This document shows, one piece after another, positions 56,354-64,000 of a stretch of DNA of 64,000 bases (within the stretch, counting starts at the first letter, position 1; every line of letters starts with the position of its first letter). The position numbers and the translations under genes were made by a program. Under the pieces are notes generated by a model. The model saw nothing but the letters and a program-made list of their open reading frames with translations, had not been told where the DNA came from and searched no databases. Source of the DNA: Methylophilus sp. 42 (GTDB lineage: Bacteria > Pseudomonadota > Gammaproteobacteria > Burkholderiales > Methylophilaceae); contig NZ_KB913031.1 in the NCBI RefSeq assembly GCF_000384155.1, forward strand, positions 1,054,001 to 1,118,000, written 5' to 3'.

Positions 56354-57433
56354 ATGGCATTGGATTTGTTTTCCCCAGTCAAGTTAGGCAACATTGCCTT
56401 GCAAAACCGTGTGGTCATGGCGCCACTGACGCGCAACCGTGCGGGCGAGGGCGGTGTGCCGCAGGCAATGAACGTCACCTATTACGAGCAGCGCGCAACG
56501 GCAGGCCTGATTATTACTGAGGCCACGCCGATCTCGCCAATGGCGCATGGTTATCCGGCGTTGCCAGGCATTTATACGGACGCACAAGTCGCGGGCTGGA
56601 AAAAAGTCACTGATGCCGTGCATGCCAAGGGCGGCAAAATTGTGATTCAGTTGTGGCATGTGGGGCGTATTTCACACCCTAGCTTACTGCCTAACCAGGC
56701 TACACCTGTCGCGCCTTCGGCCTTGAAGCCTGCCGGTCAGGCGTTTACTTATCAGGGTTTGCAAGATTACGTGACGCCGCGGGCGTTGGATGTTGCTGAG
56801 TTGGCTGGCATTGTGCAGGATTATGTGCACGCCACACGTTGTGCCATTGCAGCGGGGTTTGATGGCGTGGAAGTGCATGCGGCGAATGGCTATCTGCTAG
56901 ACCAGTTTTTGCGTGATGGTAGCAATCAGCGCCAGGATCAATATGGCGGCTCCCTTGAAAACCGTACGCGCCTTTTGCTGGAGGTGGTGCAGACTGTGGT
57001 CAATACCATAGGCGCCGATAAAGTCGGTGTACGTTTATCTCCGGTGAATCCATTCAATGACATGCGAGATAGTCAGCCGCAACAGACGTTCAATTATGTT
57101 GCGCAGGCATTGAATCCATTCAACCTGGCTTACCTGCATGCTGTGGAAGGTGGCATTCATGGCGGGGGTGAGTCTGAGCCGTTTGACTTTGCGACATTCC
57201 GTCAGCTGTTTAATAATGGCTATATCGCTAACCTGAGTTATGACAAGGCGCGCGGTGATGCGGCGATTGCCAGCGGTCATGCCGATGCGGTGGCTTACGG
57301 GGTGCCGTTTATTGCCAACCCCGATCTGGTGGCGCGTTTTGCTAGCAATGCGTCCCTCAATGCAGCAGACTCAGCGACTTTTTATGGTGGTACCGAGCAT
57401 GGCTATACTGACTATCCGTTTTTAACGGCTTAA
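56354..57433 (+). CDS. nemA: Alkene reductase, Old Yellow Enzyme family
   Basis: 359 residues, FMN TIM barrel. ALTRNR-type start (VVMAPLTRNRAGEG), the ligand-binding pair in VEVHAANGYLLDQFLRDGSNQR (H-x-x-N, NemA type), YGGSLENRTRLLLEVV, and the late IANPDLVARFA phosphate-binding part. Reduces activated C=C bonds, for example N-ethylmaleimide or enones, with NAD(P)H. Last gene of the series. The following 148 bases carry several ATTCG..CAAC repeats. Confidence 0.92.
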   Translation: MALDLFSPVKLGNIALQNRVVMAPLTRNRAGEGGVPQAMNVTYYEQRATAGLIITEATPISPMAHGYPALPGIYTDAQVAGWKKVTDAVHAKGGKIVIQLWHVGRISHPSLLPNQATPVAPSALKPAGQAFTYQGLQDYVTPRALDVAELAGIVQDYVHATRCAIAAGFDGVEVHAANGYLLDQFLRDGSNQRQDQYGGSLENRTRLLLEVVQTVVNTIGADKVGVRLSPVNPFNDMRDSQPQQTFNYVAQALNPFNLAYLHAVEGGIHGGGESEPFDFATFRQLFNNGYIANLSYDKARGDAAIASGHADAVAYGVPFIANPDLVARFASNASLNAADSATFYGGTEHGYTDYPFLTA

Positions 57434-57521
57434 TGGATTCGCAACGGGTGTGTTGCACGAATGCTGCCGATTCGTTGCAATATGCCCTGTTGTGCTTGCC
57501 GCTCACTGTATGCGGGCGTAA

Positions 57522-57540
57522 AATTCGCGCAACGCGAATT
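57522..57540. promoter_or_regulatory. Perfect inverted repeat ahead of tpiA
   Basis: AATTCGCG (57522-57529), CAA, CGCGAATT (57533-57540), 41 bases before the tpiA start. Similar ATTCG..CAAC pieces occur at about 57436 and 57470. It may be an operator or an mRNA hairpin; no T-tract follows. Confidence 0.45.
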
Positions 57541-57581
57541 CAACCGAACTAACGCTCTGTACATTGTGAGTTAATTTCTGC

Positions 57582-58376
57582 ATGTCCCGCTCTGATATCA
57601 CTCCCTTATCCCCACGCAAACTTGTTGTTGCCAATTGGAAAATGCATGGCAGCCTGGTCCGCAACCAGGCGCTGCTTGATGGCTATCTGCAAGGCTTGCA
57701 ATCCTTACCGCAAACCGATGTGGTGGTGTGTGTGCCTTACCCTTATCTGGCGCAAGTGCAATCTGCGCTGGCCGGCACCGCCGTTGCCTGGGGGGCGCAA
57801 AATATTGCCAAGTATGAAGAGGGCGCTTATACCGGCGAAGTGAGCGCGGAAATGCTGCGTGACTTTGGTGCACACCATGTCATTATCGGCCACTCCGAGC
57901 GTAGTACTGCCTATTGCGAGTCGGATGAAAATATTGCCGAAAAATTCATGATGGCCAAACGTCATGGCTTAATCCCGATCTTGTGTGTTGGTGAAACTTT
58001 GCTGGAGCGTGAAGCTGGCGTGATGGAGCGTGTGGTTGGCAAGCAGCTTGAAACCATTATCCGGTTGTTTGGTGGTGAGGCGTTTGCGCACACTATTGTG
58101 TCTTACGAACCGATCTGGGCTATCGGCACCGGCCTGGCGGCCTCCGCTGAGCAAGCTGTGGCCATGCACCAGTTTATTCGTGACACCGTTGCTGCCGCAG
58201 ATAAAACCGCGGCGGATAGCTTAAAAATCCTCTACGGGGGCAGCGTAAACCCGCAAAATGCGGTACAATTATTAAATCAGAAGGAAATAGATGGCGCGCT
58301 GGTCGGCCGTTGCTCTCTAGATGTTGAGCAATTTATAAAAATATGTCAGGCCGTTCCTGAAAACAGCGTCATCTAG
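57582..58376 (+). CDS. tpiA: Triosephosphate isomerase
   Basis: Interconverts dihydroxyacetone phosphate and glyceraldehyde-3-phosphate. 264 residues, with about 12 more at the N-terminus than usual before the catalytic NWKM lysine. Catalytic His in IIGHSERS, Glu in SYEPIWAIGTG, phosphate loop YGGSVNPQNA, and GALVGRCSLD at the end. Start ATG 57582 agrees with the extended N-terminus; an internal start would lack a good site. secG follows after 52 bases, as in many Betaproteobacteria. Confidence 0.95.
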   Translation: MSRSDITPLSPRKLVVANWKMHGSLVRNQALLDGYLQGLQSLPQTDVVVCVPYPYLAQVQSALAGTAVAWGAQNIAKYEEGAYTGEVSAEMLRDFGAHHVIIGHSERSTAYCESDENIAEKFMMAKRHGLIPILCVGETLLEREAGVMERVVGKQLETIIRLFGGEAFAHTIVSYEPIWAIGTGLAASAEQAVAMHQFIRDTVAAADKTAADSLKILYGGSVNPQNAVQLLNQKEIDGALVGRCSLDVEQFIKICQAVPENSVI

Positions 58377-58428
58377 ATAGCGAAGATGCCAAAAGCTTAA
58401 TCGTTATTTAATTATGGATTAAAGAAAT

Positions 58429-58773
58429 ATGGAAAATGTCATTCTCGTCATTCATGTGCTGGCAGCCGCTGCCGTGATTGGCTTGGTCTTATTACAGCAT
58501 GGCAAGGGCGCCGATATGGGTGCCGCCTTTGGAAGTGGTGCCTCCGGCAGTTTGTTCGGGGTGTCCGGCTCTTCTAACTTGCTCAGCAAGCTGACATCGA
58601 TTTTTATTACAGTGTTTTTTGCAACTAGCTTGACGCTGGCATTTATGTCCAGTCATAAAGCAAGTTCTGGCAGCGTGGTTAAATCTGCGTTGACACAACA
58701 GGCTCCGGCCAAAGGTGAAGCTGCGGAAGCGGTTAAGCCAGTTGAAAATACACCCAAAGATATTCCTAATTAA
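58429..58773 (+). CDS. secG: Preprotein translocase subunit SecG
   Basis: Small auxiliary subunit of the SecYEG channel. 114 residues, two transmembrane helices (about 3-21 and 52-72) and the conserved cytoplasmic loop LLQHGKGADMGAAFGSGASG-type between them. The Lys/Pro-rich C-terminal tail is variable. tRNA-Leu begins seven bases after the stop, so it may be processed from the secG transcript. Confidence 0.95.
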   Translation: MENVILVIHVLAAAAVIGLVLLQHGKGADMGAAFGSGASGSLFGVSGSSNLLSKLTSIFITVFFATSLTLAFMSSHKASSGSVVKSALTQQAPAKGEAAEAVKPVENTPKDIPN

Positions 58774-58779
58774 TACTTA

Positions 58780-58864
58780 GCCGTCGTGGTGGAATTGGTA
58801 GACACGCTATCTTGAGGGGGTAGTGACGAAAGTCGTGCGAGTTCGAGTCTCGCCGACGGCACCA
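58780..58864 (+). tRNA. tRNA-Leu (anticodon GAG)
   Basis: Acceptor GCCGTCG (58780-58786) pairs with CGACGGC; D arm GTGGAATTGGTAGAC; anticodon stem CTATC/GGTAG with loop TTGAGGG (anticodon GAG); long variable arm TGACGAAAGTCGT as in class II tRNAs; T arm GTTCGAGTC; encoded ACCA end. It reads CUC and CUU. Its place between secG and nuoA is conserved in Betaproteobacteria. Confidence 0.95.
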
Positions 58865-58915
58865 GTCCCATGTTGTTTTGCGACGTGGCTGGATGGGAAT
58901 TGGTTATTTGGGAGT

Positions 58916-58950
58916 ATTTCAATGTGCTGTTGGGCATGATGCATTGAAAT
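58916..58950. promoter_or_regulatory. Inverted repeat upstream of nuoA
   Basis: ATTTCAATG (58916-58924) and CATTGAAAT (58942-58950), perfect 9-bp arms with a 17-base loop, 33 bases before nuoA. It could be a regulator site or a leader hairpin for the complex I operon. Confidence 0.5.
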
Positions 58951-58982
58951 CACTTGTTAACATGATCGATTAAGGCAAATCA

Positions 58983-59339
58983 GTGTTAGAAAACTATTTC
59001 CCAATTCTGATGTTTATCCTGGTCGGCCTGGGCGTAGGCTTGGGGCCGCTGATTGCAGGTAAAATTCTCTCTCCGCACAAACCTGATGCGGAAAAAAACT
59101 CCCCTTATGAGTGCGGCTTTGAAGCGTTTGAAGATGCGCGTATGAAGTTCGATGTACGTTATTATCTGGTCGCCATTCTGTTTATTCTGTTTGATCTCGA
59201 AATTGCATTTCTTTTCCCGTGGGCGGTGGTGATTCAGGAAATTGGGTCTGCCGGCTTCTGGGCAATGATGGTCTTTTTGTTTGTATTGGTGGTCGGCTTC
59301 ATCTTTGAATGGATGAAGGGCGCCCTTGAATGGGATTAA
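58983..59339 (+). CDS. nuoA: NADH-quinone oxidoreductase subunit A
   Basis: Small membrane subunit of complex I. 118 residues from GTG 58983, with AAGG seven bases upstream. Three helices; conserved [38 protein letters not shown]-type stretch whose Glu and Asp residues lie at the quinone-channel interface. First gene of the nuo operon, six bases before nuoB. Confidence 0.96.
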   Translation: MLENYFPILMFILVGLGVGLGPLIAGKILSPHKPDAEKNSPYECGFEAFEDARMKFDVRYYLVAILFILFDLEIAFLFPWAVVIQEIGSAGFWAMMVFLFVLVVGFIFEWMKGALEWD

Positions 59340-59345
59340 TGCAAA

Positions 59346-59825
59346 ATGAGCATTGAAGGCGTATTGGAAAAAGGGTTTGTCACTACCACGCTAGACACGG
59401 TGATTAACTACACTCGCACGGGCTCTTTATGGCCGATGACGTTTGGTCTGGCCTGTTGTGCCGTGGAAATGATGCATGCTGGTGCTTCGCGTTACGATCT
59501 GGACCGCTTTGGCATTGTGTTCCGCCCGAGTCCGCGCCAGTCTGACGTGATGATTGTCGCCGGTACGCTGGTGAACAAAATGGCACCTGCCTTGCGCAAG
59601 GTTTACGATCAGATGGCTGAGCCACGCTGGGTAATCTCCATGGGCAGCTGTGCCAACGGTGGTGGCTATTATCATTATTCTTATGCTGTGGTGCGTGGCT
59701 GTGACCGCATCGTGCCCGTGGATGTTTATGTGCCTGGTTGCCCGCCTACAGCTGAAGCCTTGTTATACGGCATTATCCAGTTGCAAAAGAAAATCAGACG
59801 TACCAACACCATCGCCAGAACCTGA
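59346..59825 (+). CDS. nuoB: NADH-quinone oxidoreductase subunit B
   Basis: Carries the terminal 4Fe-4S cluster N2 that passes electrons to quinone. 159 residues. Cluster ligands visible as the CC pair in [10 protein letters not shown], the Cys of [10 protein letters not shown] and the Cys of [12 protein letters not shown]. Standard length for the family; peripheral subunit at the membrane junction. Confidence 0.97.
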   Translation: MSIEGVLEKGFVTTTLDTVINYTRTGSLWPMTFGLACCAVEMMHAGASRYDLDRFGIVFRPSPRQSDVMIVAGTLVNKMAPALRKVYDQMAEPRWVISMGSCANGGGYYHYSYAVVRGCDRIVPVDVYVPGCPPTAEALLYGIIQLQKKIRRTNTIART

Positions 59826-59869
59826 TGTTGACCGATTATCCAGAATACTTAAGCCCAAGAAATTAAACT

Positions 59870-60466
59870 ATGTCCGCAAAACTCGAACATTTGTCCGCGC
59901 AGCTCAAGTTGGCCTTGGGTGATGGTGTGGTCAGGCTGGAGCAAAAGCTGGGTGAAATCACAGTAGAAGTCCATGTGAAGCACCTGTTGGCTGTGACTGA
60001 ACGATTGAAAACACATGCTGAGCTTAAATTTGAACAGCTGATTGACTTATGTGGCGTGGATTATTCTGATTACGGTGATGGCCGTTGGGAAGGTCAGCGC
60101 TACGCCGTGGTATTGCATTTGCTTTCTGTGAGCTTGAATCAGCGTGTGCGTATCCGTGCCTTTGCTGCCGATGATGATTTTCCGGTATTTCCGACCTTGG
60201 TGGATATCTGGCCGGTAGCTAACTGGTTTGAGCGCGAAGCGTTTGACCTCTACGGCATTATGTTTGAGAACCACCCTGATTTACGTCGCTTGCTGACGGA
60301 TTACGGGTTTGTCGGCCATCCTTTCCGCAAAGATTTCCCTATGATTGGTAATGTTGAAATGCGTTATGACCCAGTGCAGCAGCGCGTGATTTATCAGCCA
60401 GTGTCTATAGAGCAGCGTAACAATGTGCCGCGCGTGATTCGTGACGAAGGTGCGCACCATGGCTGA
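59870..60466 (+). CDS. nuoC: NADH-quinone oxidoreductase subunit C
   Basis: 30-kDa hydrophilic subunit. 198 residues, with [34 protein letters not shown]-type signature and FRKDFPMIG. Separate from NuoD here, unlike the fused NuoCD of E. coli. Overlaps the nuoD start by eight bases. Confidence 0.96.
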   Translation: MSAKLEHLSAQLKLALGDGVVRLEQKLGEITVEVHVKHLLAVTERLKTHAELKFEQLIDLCGVDYSDYGDGRWEGQRYAVVLHLLSVSLNQRVRIRAFAADDDFPVFPTLVDIWPVANWFEREAFDLYGIMFENHPDLRRLLTDYGFVGHPFRKDFPMIGNVEMRYDPVQQRVIYQPVSIEQRNNVPRVIRDEGAHHG

Positions 60467-61712
60467 GATTAAAAACTATACGATGAACTTCGGTCCGCAG
60501 CACCCTGCGGCACACGGGGTATTGCGTCTGGTGCTGGAGCTCGACGGTGAGGTCATTCAACGCGCCGATCCGCATATTGGTTTGTTGCATCGCGGCACGG
60601 AAAAATTGGCTGAAAACCGTACTTATCTGCAAAGTGTGCCTTATATGGATCGTTTGGACTATGTGTCCATGATGGCCAACGAGCATGCTTATGTGATGGC
60701 GATTGAAAAAATGCTGGGTATTGATGTGCCGGTACGTGCGCAATATATCCGTGTTATGTTTGATGAGATCACGCGTATCCTCAACCATTTGCTGTGGTTG
60801 GGCGCGCATGCGCTGGACGTCGGCGCCATGACGGTGTTTTTGTATGCATTCCGCGAGCGTGAAGACTTGTTCGACGTCTATGAGGCTGTATCTGGCGCGC
60901 GTATGCATGCGGCGTATTACCGTCCAGGCGGTGTTTATCGTGACCTGCCGGAAAAAATGCCGCAGCACGAAACCACCAAATTCCGCAGTGCCGACGAAAT
61001 CAAAAAACTCAATGAGAACCGCCAGGGTTCCATGCTGGACTTCATCGAAGACTTTACCAAGCGCTTTCCTACTTATGTCGATGAGTATGAAACACTGTTG
61101 ACTGATAATCGTATCTGGAAGCAGCGTACCGTGGGCATCGGCGTGGTAACGCCTGAACGTGCACTGGCATTGGGCTTGACGGGCGCCATGTTGCGCGGCT
61201 CTGGCATTGCCTGGGATTTGCGCAAAAAACAGCCGTATGAAGTCTACGACAAAATGGATTTCGATATCCCGATTGGTGTGAACGGTGACTGTTATGACCG
61301 TTACCTGGTGCGCGTGGAAGAGATGCGCCAGTCCAACCGCATCATCAAACAGTGTATCGACTGGTTGCGCAAAAATCCGGGCGCGGTCATCACGGATGAC
61401 AACAAGATTGCACCGCCTAACCGCGAAGGCATGAAAACCAATATGGAAGATTTGATTCACCACTTCAAGTTGTTTACCGAAGGCTTCCATGTGCCTGCCG
61501 GTGAAGCATATGCAGCGGTAGAGCATCCTAAAGGTGAGTTTGGGATTTATATGGTGTCTGATGGCGCCAATAAGCCTTATCGTTTGAAAATTCGGGCGCC
61601 GGGCTTTCCACATCTGGCCGCGCTGGATGAGATGACGCGAGGTCATATGATTGCTGACTTGGTCGCAATTATTGGTACACAAGATATTGTGTTCGGTGAA
61701 ATTGACAGATAA
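60459..61712 (+). CDS. nuoD: NADH-quinone oxidoreductase subunit D
   Basis: 49-kDa subunit forming the quinone pocket with NuoB. 417 residues from ATG 60459 ([20 protein letters not shown]); a GTG at 60441 gives a frame six codons longer, inside nuoC, that is unlikely. Quinone-site His in [13 protein letters not shown] and the [14 protein letters not shown] segment are present; the end [17 protein letters not shown] is family-standard. No NiFe ligands, as expected for complex I. Confidence 0.97.
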   Translation: MAEIKNYTMNFGPQHPAAHGVLRLVLELDGEVIQRADPHIGLLHRGTEKLAENRTYLQSVPYMDRLDYVSMMANEHAYVMAIEKMLGIDVPVRAQYIRVMFDEITRILNHLLWLGAHALDVGAMTVFLYAFREREDLFDVYEAVSGARMHAAYYRPGGVYRDLPEKMPQHETTKFRSADEIKKLNENRQGSMLDFIEDFTKRFPTYVDEYETLLTDNRIWKQRTVGIGVVTPERALALGLTGAMLRGSGIAWDLRKKQPYEVYDKMDFDIPIGVNGDCYDRYLVRVEEMRQSNRIIKQCIDWLRKNPGAVITDDNKIAPPNREGMKTNMEDLIHHFKLFTEGFHVPAGEAYAAVEHPKGEFGIYMVSDGANKPYRLKIRAPGFPHLAALDEMTRGHMIADLVAIIGTQDIVFGEIDR

Positions 61713-61759
61713 CCGGAACGACGTGATAGCACGGATCGGAAAGATAGTAAGGGTCAAGC

Positions 61760-62239
61760 ATGCTCAGTGCAGAATCAATTGAAAAGATTGAATACGAACT
61801 GTCGAAATATCCAAAAGACAGGCGTCAGGCGGCAGTGATGTCGGCCTTGAGGATTGTCCAAATGGAACGTGGCTGGTTATCCAAGGAAAGTATTTCCGAG
61901 GTTGCCAAGTATTTGCGTATCCCGGAAATCGCTGCGCTGGAAGTCGCGACTTTCTACAATATGTACGATCTGACGCCGGTGGGTCAGCACAAGATTACGA
62001 TCTGTACCAATATCTCTTGCATGCTGCGAGGCTCGGACGAGATTGTGGAGCATTTGCAACACAAGCTCGGTGTTGGGTTTAACGAAGTGACGCCTGATGG
62101 CAAGTTCTGCCTGAAAGAGGGCGAGTGCATGGGCTGTTGTGGTGGTGCGCCGTTATTGCATGTGAATAACAGCGATATGCACGAATTTTTGACCACTGAA
62201 AAAGTGGATGCCCTCATTAACGAGTTAAATAAGGGCTAG
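61760..62239 (+). CDS. nuoE: NADH-quinone oxidoreductase subunit E
   Basis: 24-kDa subunit with the 2Fe-2S cluster N1a. 159 residues; thioredoxin-like fold with four ligand cysteines in [10 protein letters not shown] and [15 protein letters not shown]. Part of the NADH-oxidising module with NuoF and NuoG. Ten bases to nuoF. Confidence 0.97.
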   Translation: MLSAESIEKIEYELSKYPKDRRQAAVMSALRIVQMERGWLSKESISEVAKYLRIPEIAALEVATFYNMYDLTPVGQHKITICTNISCMLRGSDEIVEHLQHKLGVGFNEVTPDGKFCLKEGECMGCCGGAPLLHVNNSDMHEFLTTEKVDALINELNKG

Positions 62240-62249
62240 GGCGCTGAAC

Positions 62250-63584
62250 ATGGCAAAAACTTCAAACGCGACATTGAATAGTAAACCTGTGGTCAAGACG
62301 GATCTTGCCGGGCAGACCCTGGTCACCTTGCGGACGCTGGCAGAAGATAATCCTTCTTCACTGGCGACCTATGAAAAATTGGGCGGCTATGCGCAGCTCA
62401 AACGCCTGGTGGCAGAGAAAGTAAAAGCGCCTGATATTATCAGCCAGGTCAAAGTGTCTAACTTACGTGGCCGCGGTGGTGCTGGTTTCCCAACCGGCCT
62501 CAAGTGGAGCTTTATGCCACGTTATTACGATGGCACTAAGTATCTGGTGTGTAACACCGATGAAGGCGAGCCAGGCACGTTTAAAGACCGCGATATTATC
62601 CGCTATAACCCGCACCAACTGATTGAAGGCATGGCCATTGCCGCCTATACCCTGGGTGCACGCGTTGGTTATAACTACATTCACGGTGAAATCTGGCAAG
62701 ACTACGAGATTTTTGAAGCGGCGCTGGCAGAAGCGCGTGAGGCTGGTTATCTGGGTGAAAACCTGTTTGGCTCCGAGTTCAGCTTTGATCTATATGCGGT
62801 GCATGGCTATGGCGCTTATATCTGCGGTGAAGAAACGGCACTGATTGAGTCGATTGAAGGCAAAAAAGGCCAGCCACGTTTTAAACCGCCATTCCCGGCC
62901 AGTTATGGCGTGTTTGGCAAACCAACCAACGTCAATAACACCGAAAGCTACGCGTCTATCCCCTGGATTATGCAGCATGGTGGCCAGGCATTTTCTGATC
63001 TGGGTGTGCCTAACTCTGGTGGTAGCAAATTATTTTCGGTATCTGGCCATGTTGAAAAACCTGGCAACTATGAAATCAAAATGGGCACGCCTTTTAAAGA
63101 CTTGCTCGATATGGCGGGTGGTATCTGGAAAGGCCGTCAGTTAAAGGCTGTGATTCCAGGTGGCCCATCTACCGCCGTCATGCCAGCGAGTGCTATTGAA
63201 AATGCCACTATGGATTATGACGGTCTGAGCAAGGCGGGGTCCAGCCTGGGTGCGGGTTCCATGATCGTCATGGACGAAACCACTTGTATGGTTAAAACGC
63301 TTAAACGCCTCAGCTACTTCTTTTATGAAGAAAGCTGCGGTCAATGTACGCCGTGCCGCGAAGGCACCGGCTGGGTCTATCGTATTATTGAGCGCATCGT
63401 CGACGGCAAAGGCAAAATGGAAGATCTCGATCTGCTGACGGATTTAAGCAACAACATTTCCGGCCGTACCATTTGTGCGTTGGGCGATGCTGCGGCGACA
63501 CCCGTGTTGAGCTTTATCAAACATTTCCGCCCTGAATTTGAATATTACATCCAGCATGGCAAGTCCATGGTCGATGGTAAATAA
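62250..63584 (+). CDS. nuoF: NADH-quinone oxidoreductase subunit F
   Basis: 51-kDa subunit that binds NADH and FMN and holds 4Fe-4S cluster N3. 444 residues. FMN/NADH site [36 protein letters not shown], and cluster ligands in [15 protein letters not shown] plus a later Cys in [10 protein letters not shown]. Length standard. Confidence 0.97.
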   Translation: MAKTSNATLNSKPVVKTDLAGQTLVTLRTLAEDNPSSLATYEKLGGYAQLKRLVAEKVKAPDIISQVKVSNLRGRGGAGFPTGLKWSFMPRYYDGTKYLVCNTDEGEPGTFKDRDIIRYNPHQLIEGMAIAAYTLGARVGYNYIHGEIWQDYEIFEAALAEAREAGYLGENLFGSEFSFDLYAVHGYGAYICGEETALIESIEGKKGQPRFKPPFPASYGVFGKPTNVNNTESYASIPWIMQHGGQAFSDLGVPNSGGSKLFSVSGHVEKPGNYEIKMGTPFKDLLDMAGGIWKGRQLKAVIPGGPSTAVMPASAIENATMDYDGLSKAGSSLGAGSMIVMDETTCMVKTLKRLSYFFYEESCGQCTPCREGTGWVYRIIERIVDGKGKMEDLDLLTDLSNNISGRTICALGDAAATPVLSFIKHFRPEFEYYIQHGKSMVDGK

Positions 63585-63610
63585 ACGCTATCAAGCTTAA
63601 CGGTAATCAC

Positions 63611-64000
63611 ATGCTAAACATCGAAATTGACGGCAAACCACTAGAAGTCGAACACGGCAGCACCATTATTGATGCTGCGGACGCGGTAGGTATCGCGATC
63701 CCGCGTTTTTGTTACCACAAAAAGCTGTCGGTGGCCGCCAACTGTCGTATGTGCCTGGTGCAGGTAGAGAAATTCAACAAGCCTTTGCCTGCCTGTGCGA
63801 CGCCAGTGGCTGATGGCATGAAGATCTATACCCGTAGTAAATCTGCGGTAGAAGCCCAGCAAAGCGTGATGGAATTTTTGTTGATTAACCACCCGCTGGA
63901 TTGCCCGATTTGCGATCAGGGCGGTGAGTGTGATTTACAGGATATTGCCGTGGCTTACGGCGCCTCCGGCTCTCGTTATACCGAAGAAAAGCGTGTGGTG
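63611..64000 (+). CDS. nuoG: NADH-quinone oxidoreductase subunit G, cut by the window edge
   Basis: 75-kDa subunit of the NADH module. Only the first 130 codons are inside the window, and the frame is open to the edge. N-terminal 2Fe-2S domain: FCYHKKLSVAANCRMCLVQV and the Cys of PLPACATPV; the His-Cys 4Fe-4S domain begins with HPLDCPICDQGGECDLQD. ATG 63611, 26 bases after the nuoF stop. The rest of the operon should follow. Confidence 0.96.
   Translation, partial: MLNIEIDGKPLEVEHGSTIIDAADAVGIAIPRFCYHKKLSVAANCRMCLVQVEKFNKPLPACATPVADGMKIYTRSKSAVEAQQSVMEFLLINHPLDCPICDQGGECDLQDIAVAYGASGSRYTEEKRVV

Noticed and set aside
60405-61757. A 450-codon open frame on the minus strand over nuoD
   Set aside because: It is an antisense shadow of a highly conserved coding gene, with a His/Arg-rich composition typical of shadows and no family features.

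Overview
This 64 kb window is a stretch of bacterial chromosome with ordinary, dense gene packing. Gene order and protein types point to a betaproteobacterium, most likely in or near the Methylophilaceae/Nitrosomonadales (inference from synteny and protein style; no 16S rRNA is present). The supporting evidence is the thrS-infC-rpmI-rplT-pheS-pheT-ihfA-merR block, the tpiA-secG-tRNA-Leu-nuoABCDEFG block, PEP-CTERM surface proteins with the VPEAE/RRRK sorting tail, and moderate GC. I see no insertion sequence, prophage, CRISPR array or integrase.

Layout. 1-7674: translation block (thrS cut by the left edge, infC with a rare ATA start, L35, L20, PheRS alpha and beta, IHF alpha, a MerR regulator, tRNA-Pro). 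7833-14070: a GGDEF/EAL protein, an RpfE-like protein, recJ and an RluB-type pseudouridine synthase. 14094-20635: minus-strand genes prmB, dapE, an ArsC/YffB-like reductase, a second GGDEF/EAL protein, dapD and an M48 lipoprotein protease. 20777-30095: kup, xseA, a lytic transglycosylase, dsbB, a 5'-nucleotidase pair, a third cyclic-di-GMP enzyme (GGDEL variant) and cysM. 30095-32874: a ydbH-ynbE-ydbL-like set that is probably an inter-membrane lipid-transport bridge, translationally coupled to cysM. 33056-36000: hypothetical proteins, a Ser/Thr/Asp-rich repeat protein divergent from a PolB-like exonuclease across two identical 16-bp palindromes, and a periplasmic protein. 36007-46581: rlmD, a peptide-transporter binding lipoprotein, a VIT-family protein, a signal-less YkuD enzyme overlapping two Opp/Dpp permeases, a queuosine-precursor transporter, a methyltransferase, nagZ, an LpxO-like hydroxylase and a YccA/BI-1 protein.

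46716-52284 is the accessory-looking part: three PEP-CTERM proteins around a TonB-dependent receptor, with visibly more A/T-ending codons than the flanks. A perfect sigma-54 promoter lies ahead of one PEP-CTERM gene, and two of the PEP-CTERM proteins are paralogues. 52364-57433: tadA, a PsiE-like protein, and a LysR regulator divergent from a pirin/flavodoxin/YceI/Old-Yellow-Enzyme series that looks like a redox or electrophile-stress set. 57582-64000: tpiA, secG, tRNA-Leu and the start of the complex I operon, cut inside nuoG by the right edge.

How the genes work together. Three separate loci make or degrade cyclic-di-GMP. The peptide binding protein, permeases, cytoplasmic YkuD enzyme and NagZ between 37.4 and 44.8 kb can be read as a muropeptide uptake and recycling set, although no transporter ATPase is encoded here. 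The sigma-54 promoter, PEP-CTERM proteins and TonB receptor suggest a regulated cell-surface module whose exosortase lies elsewhere.
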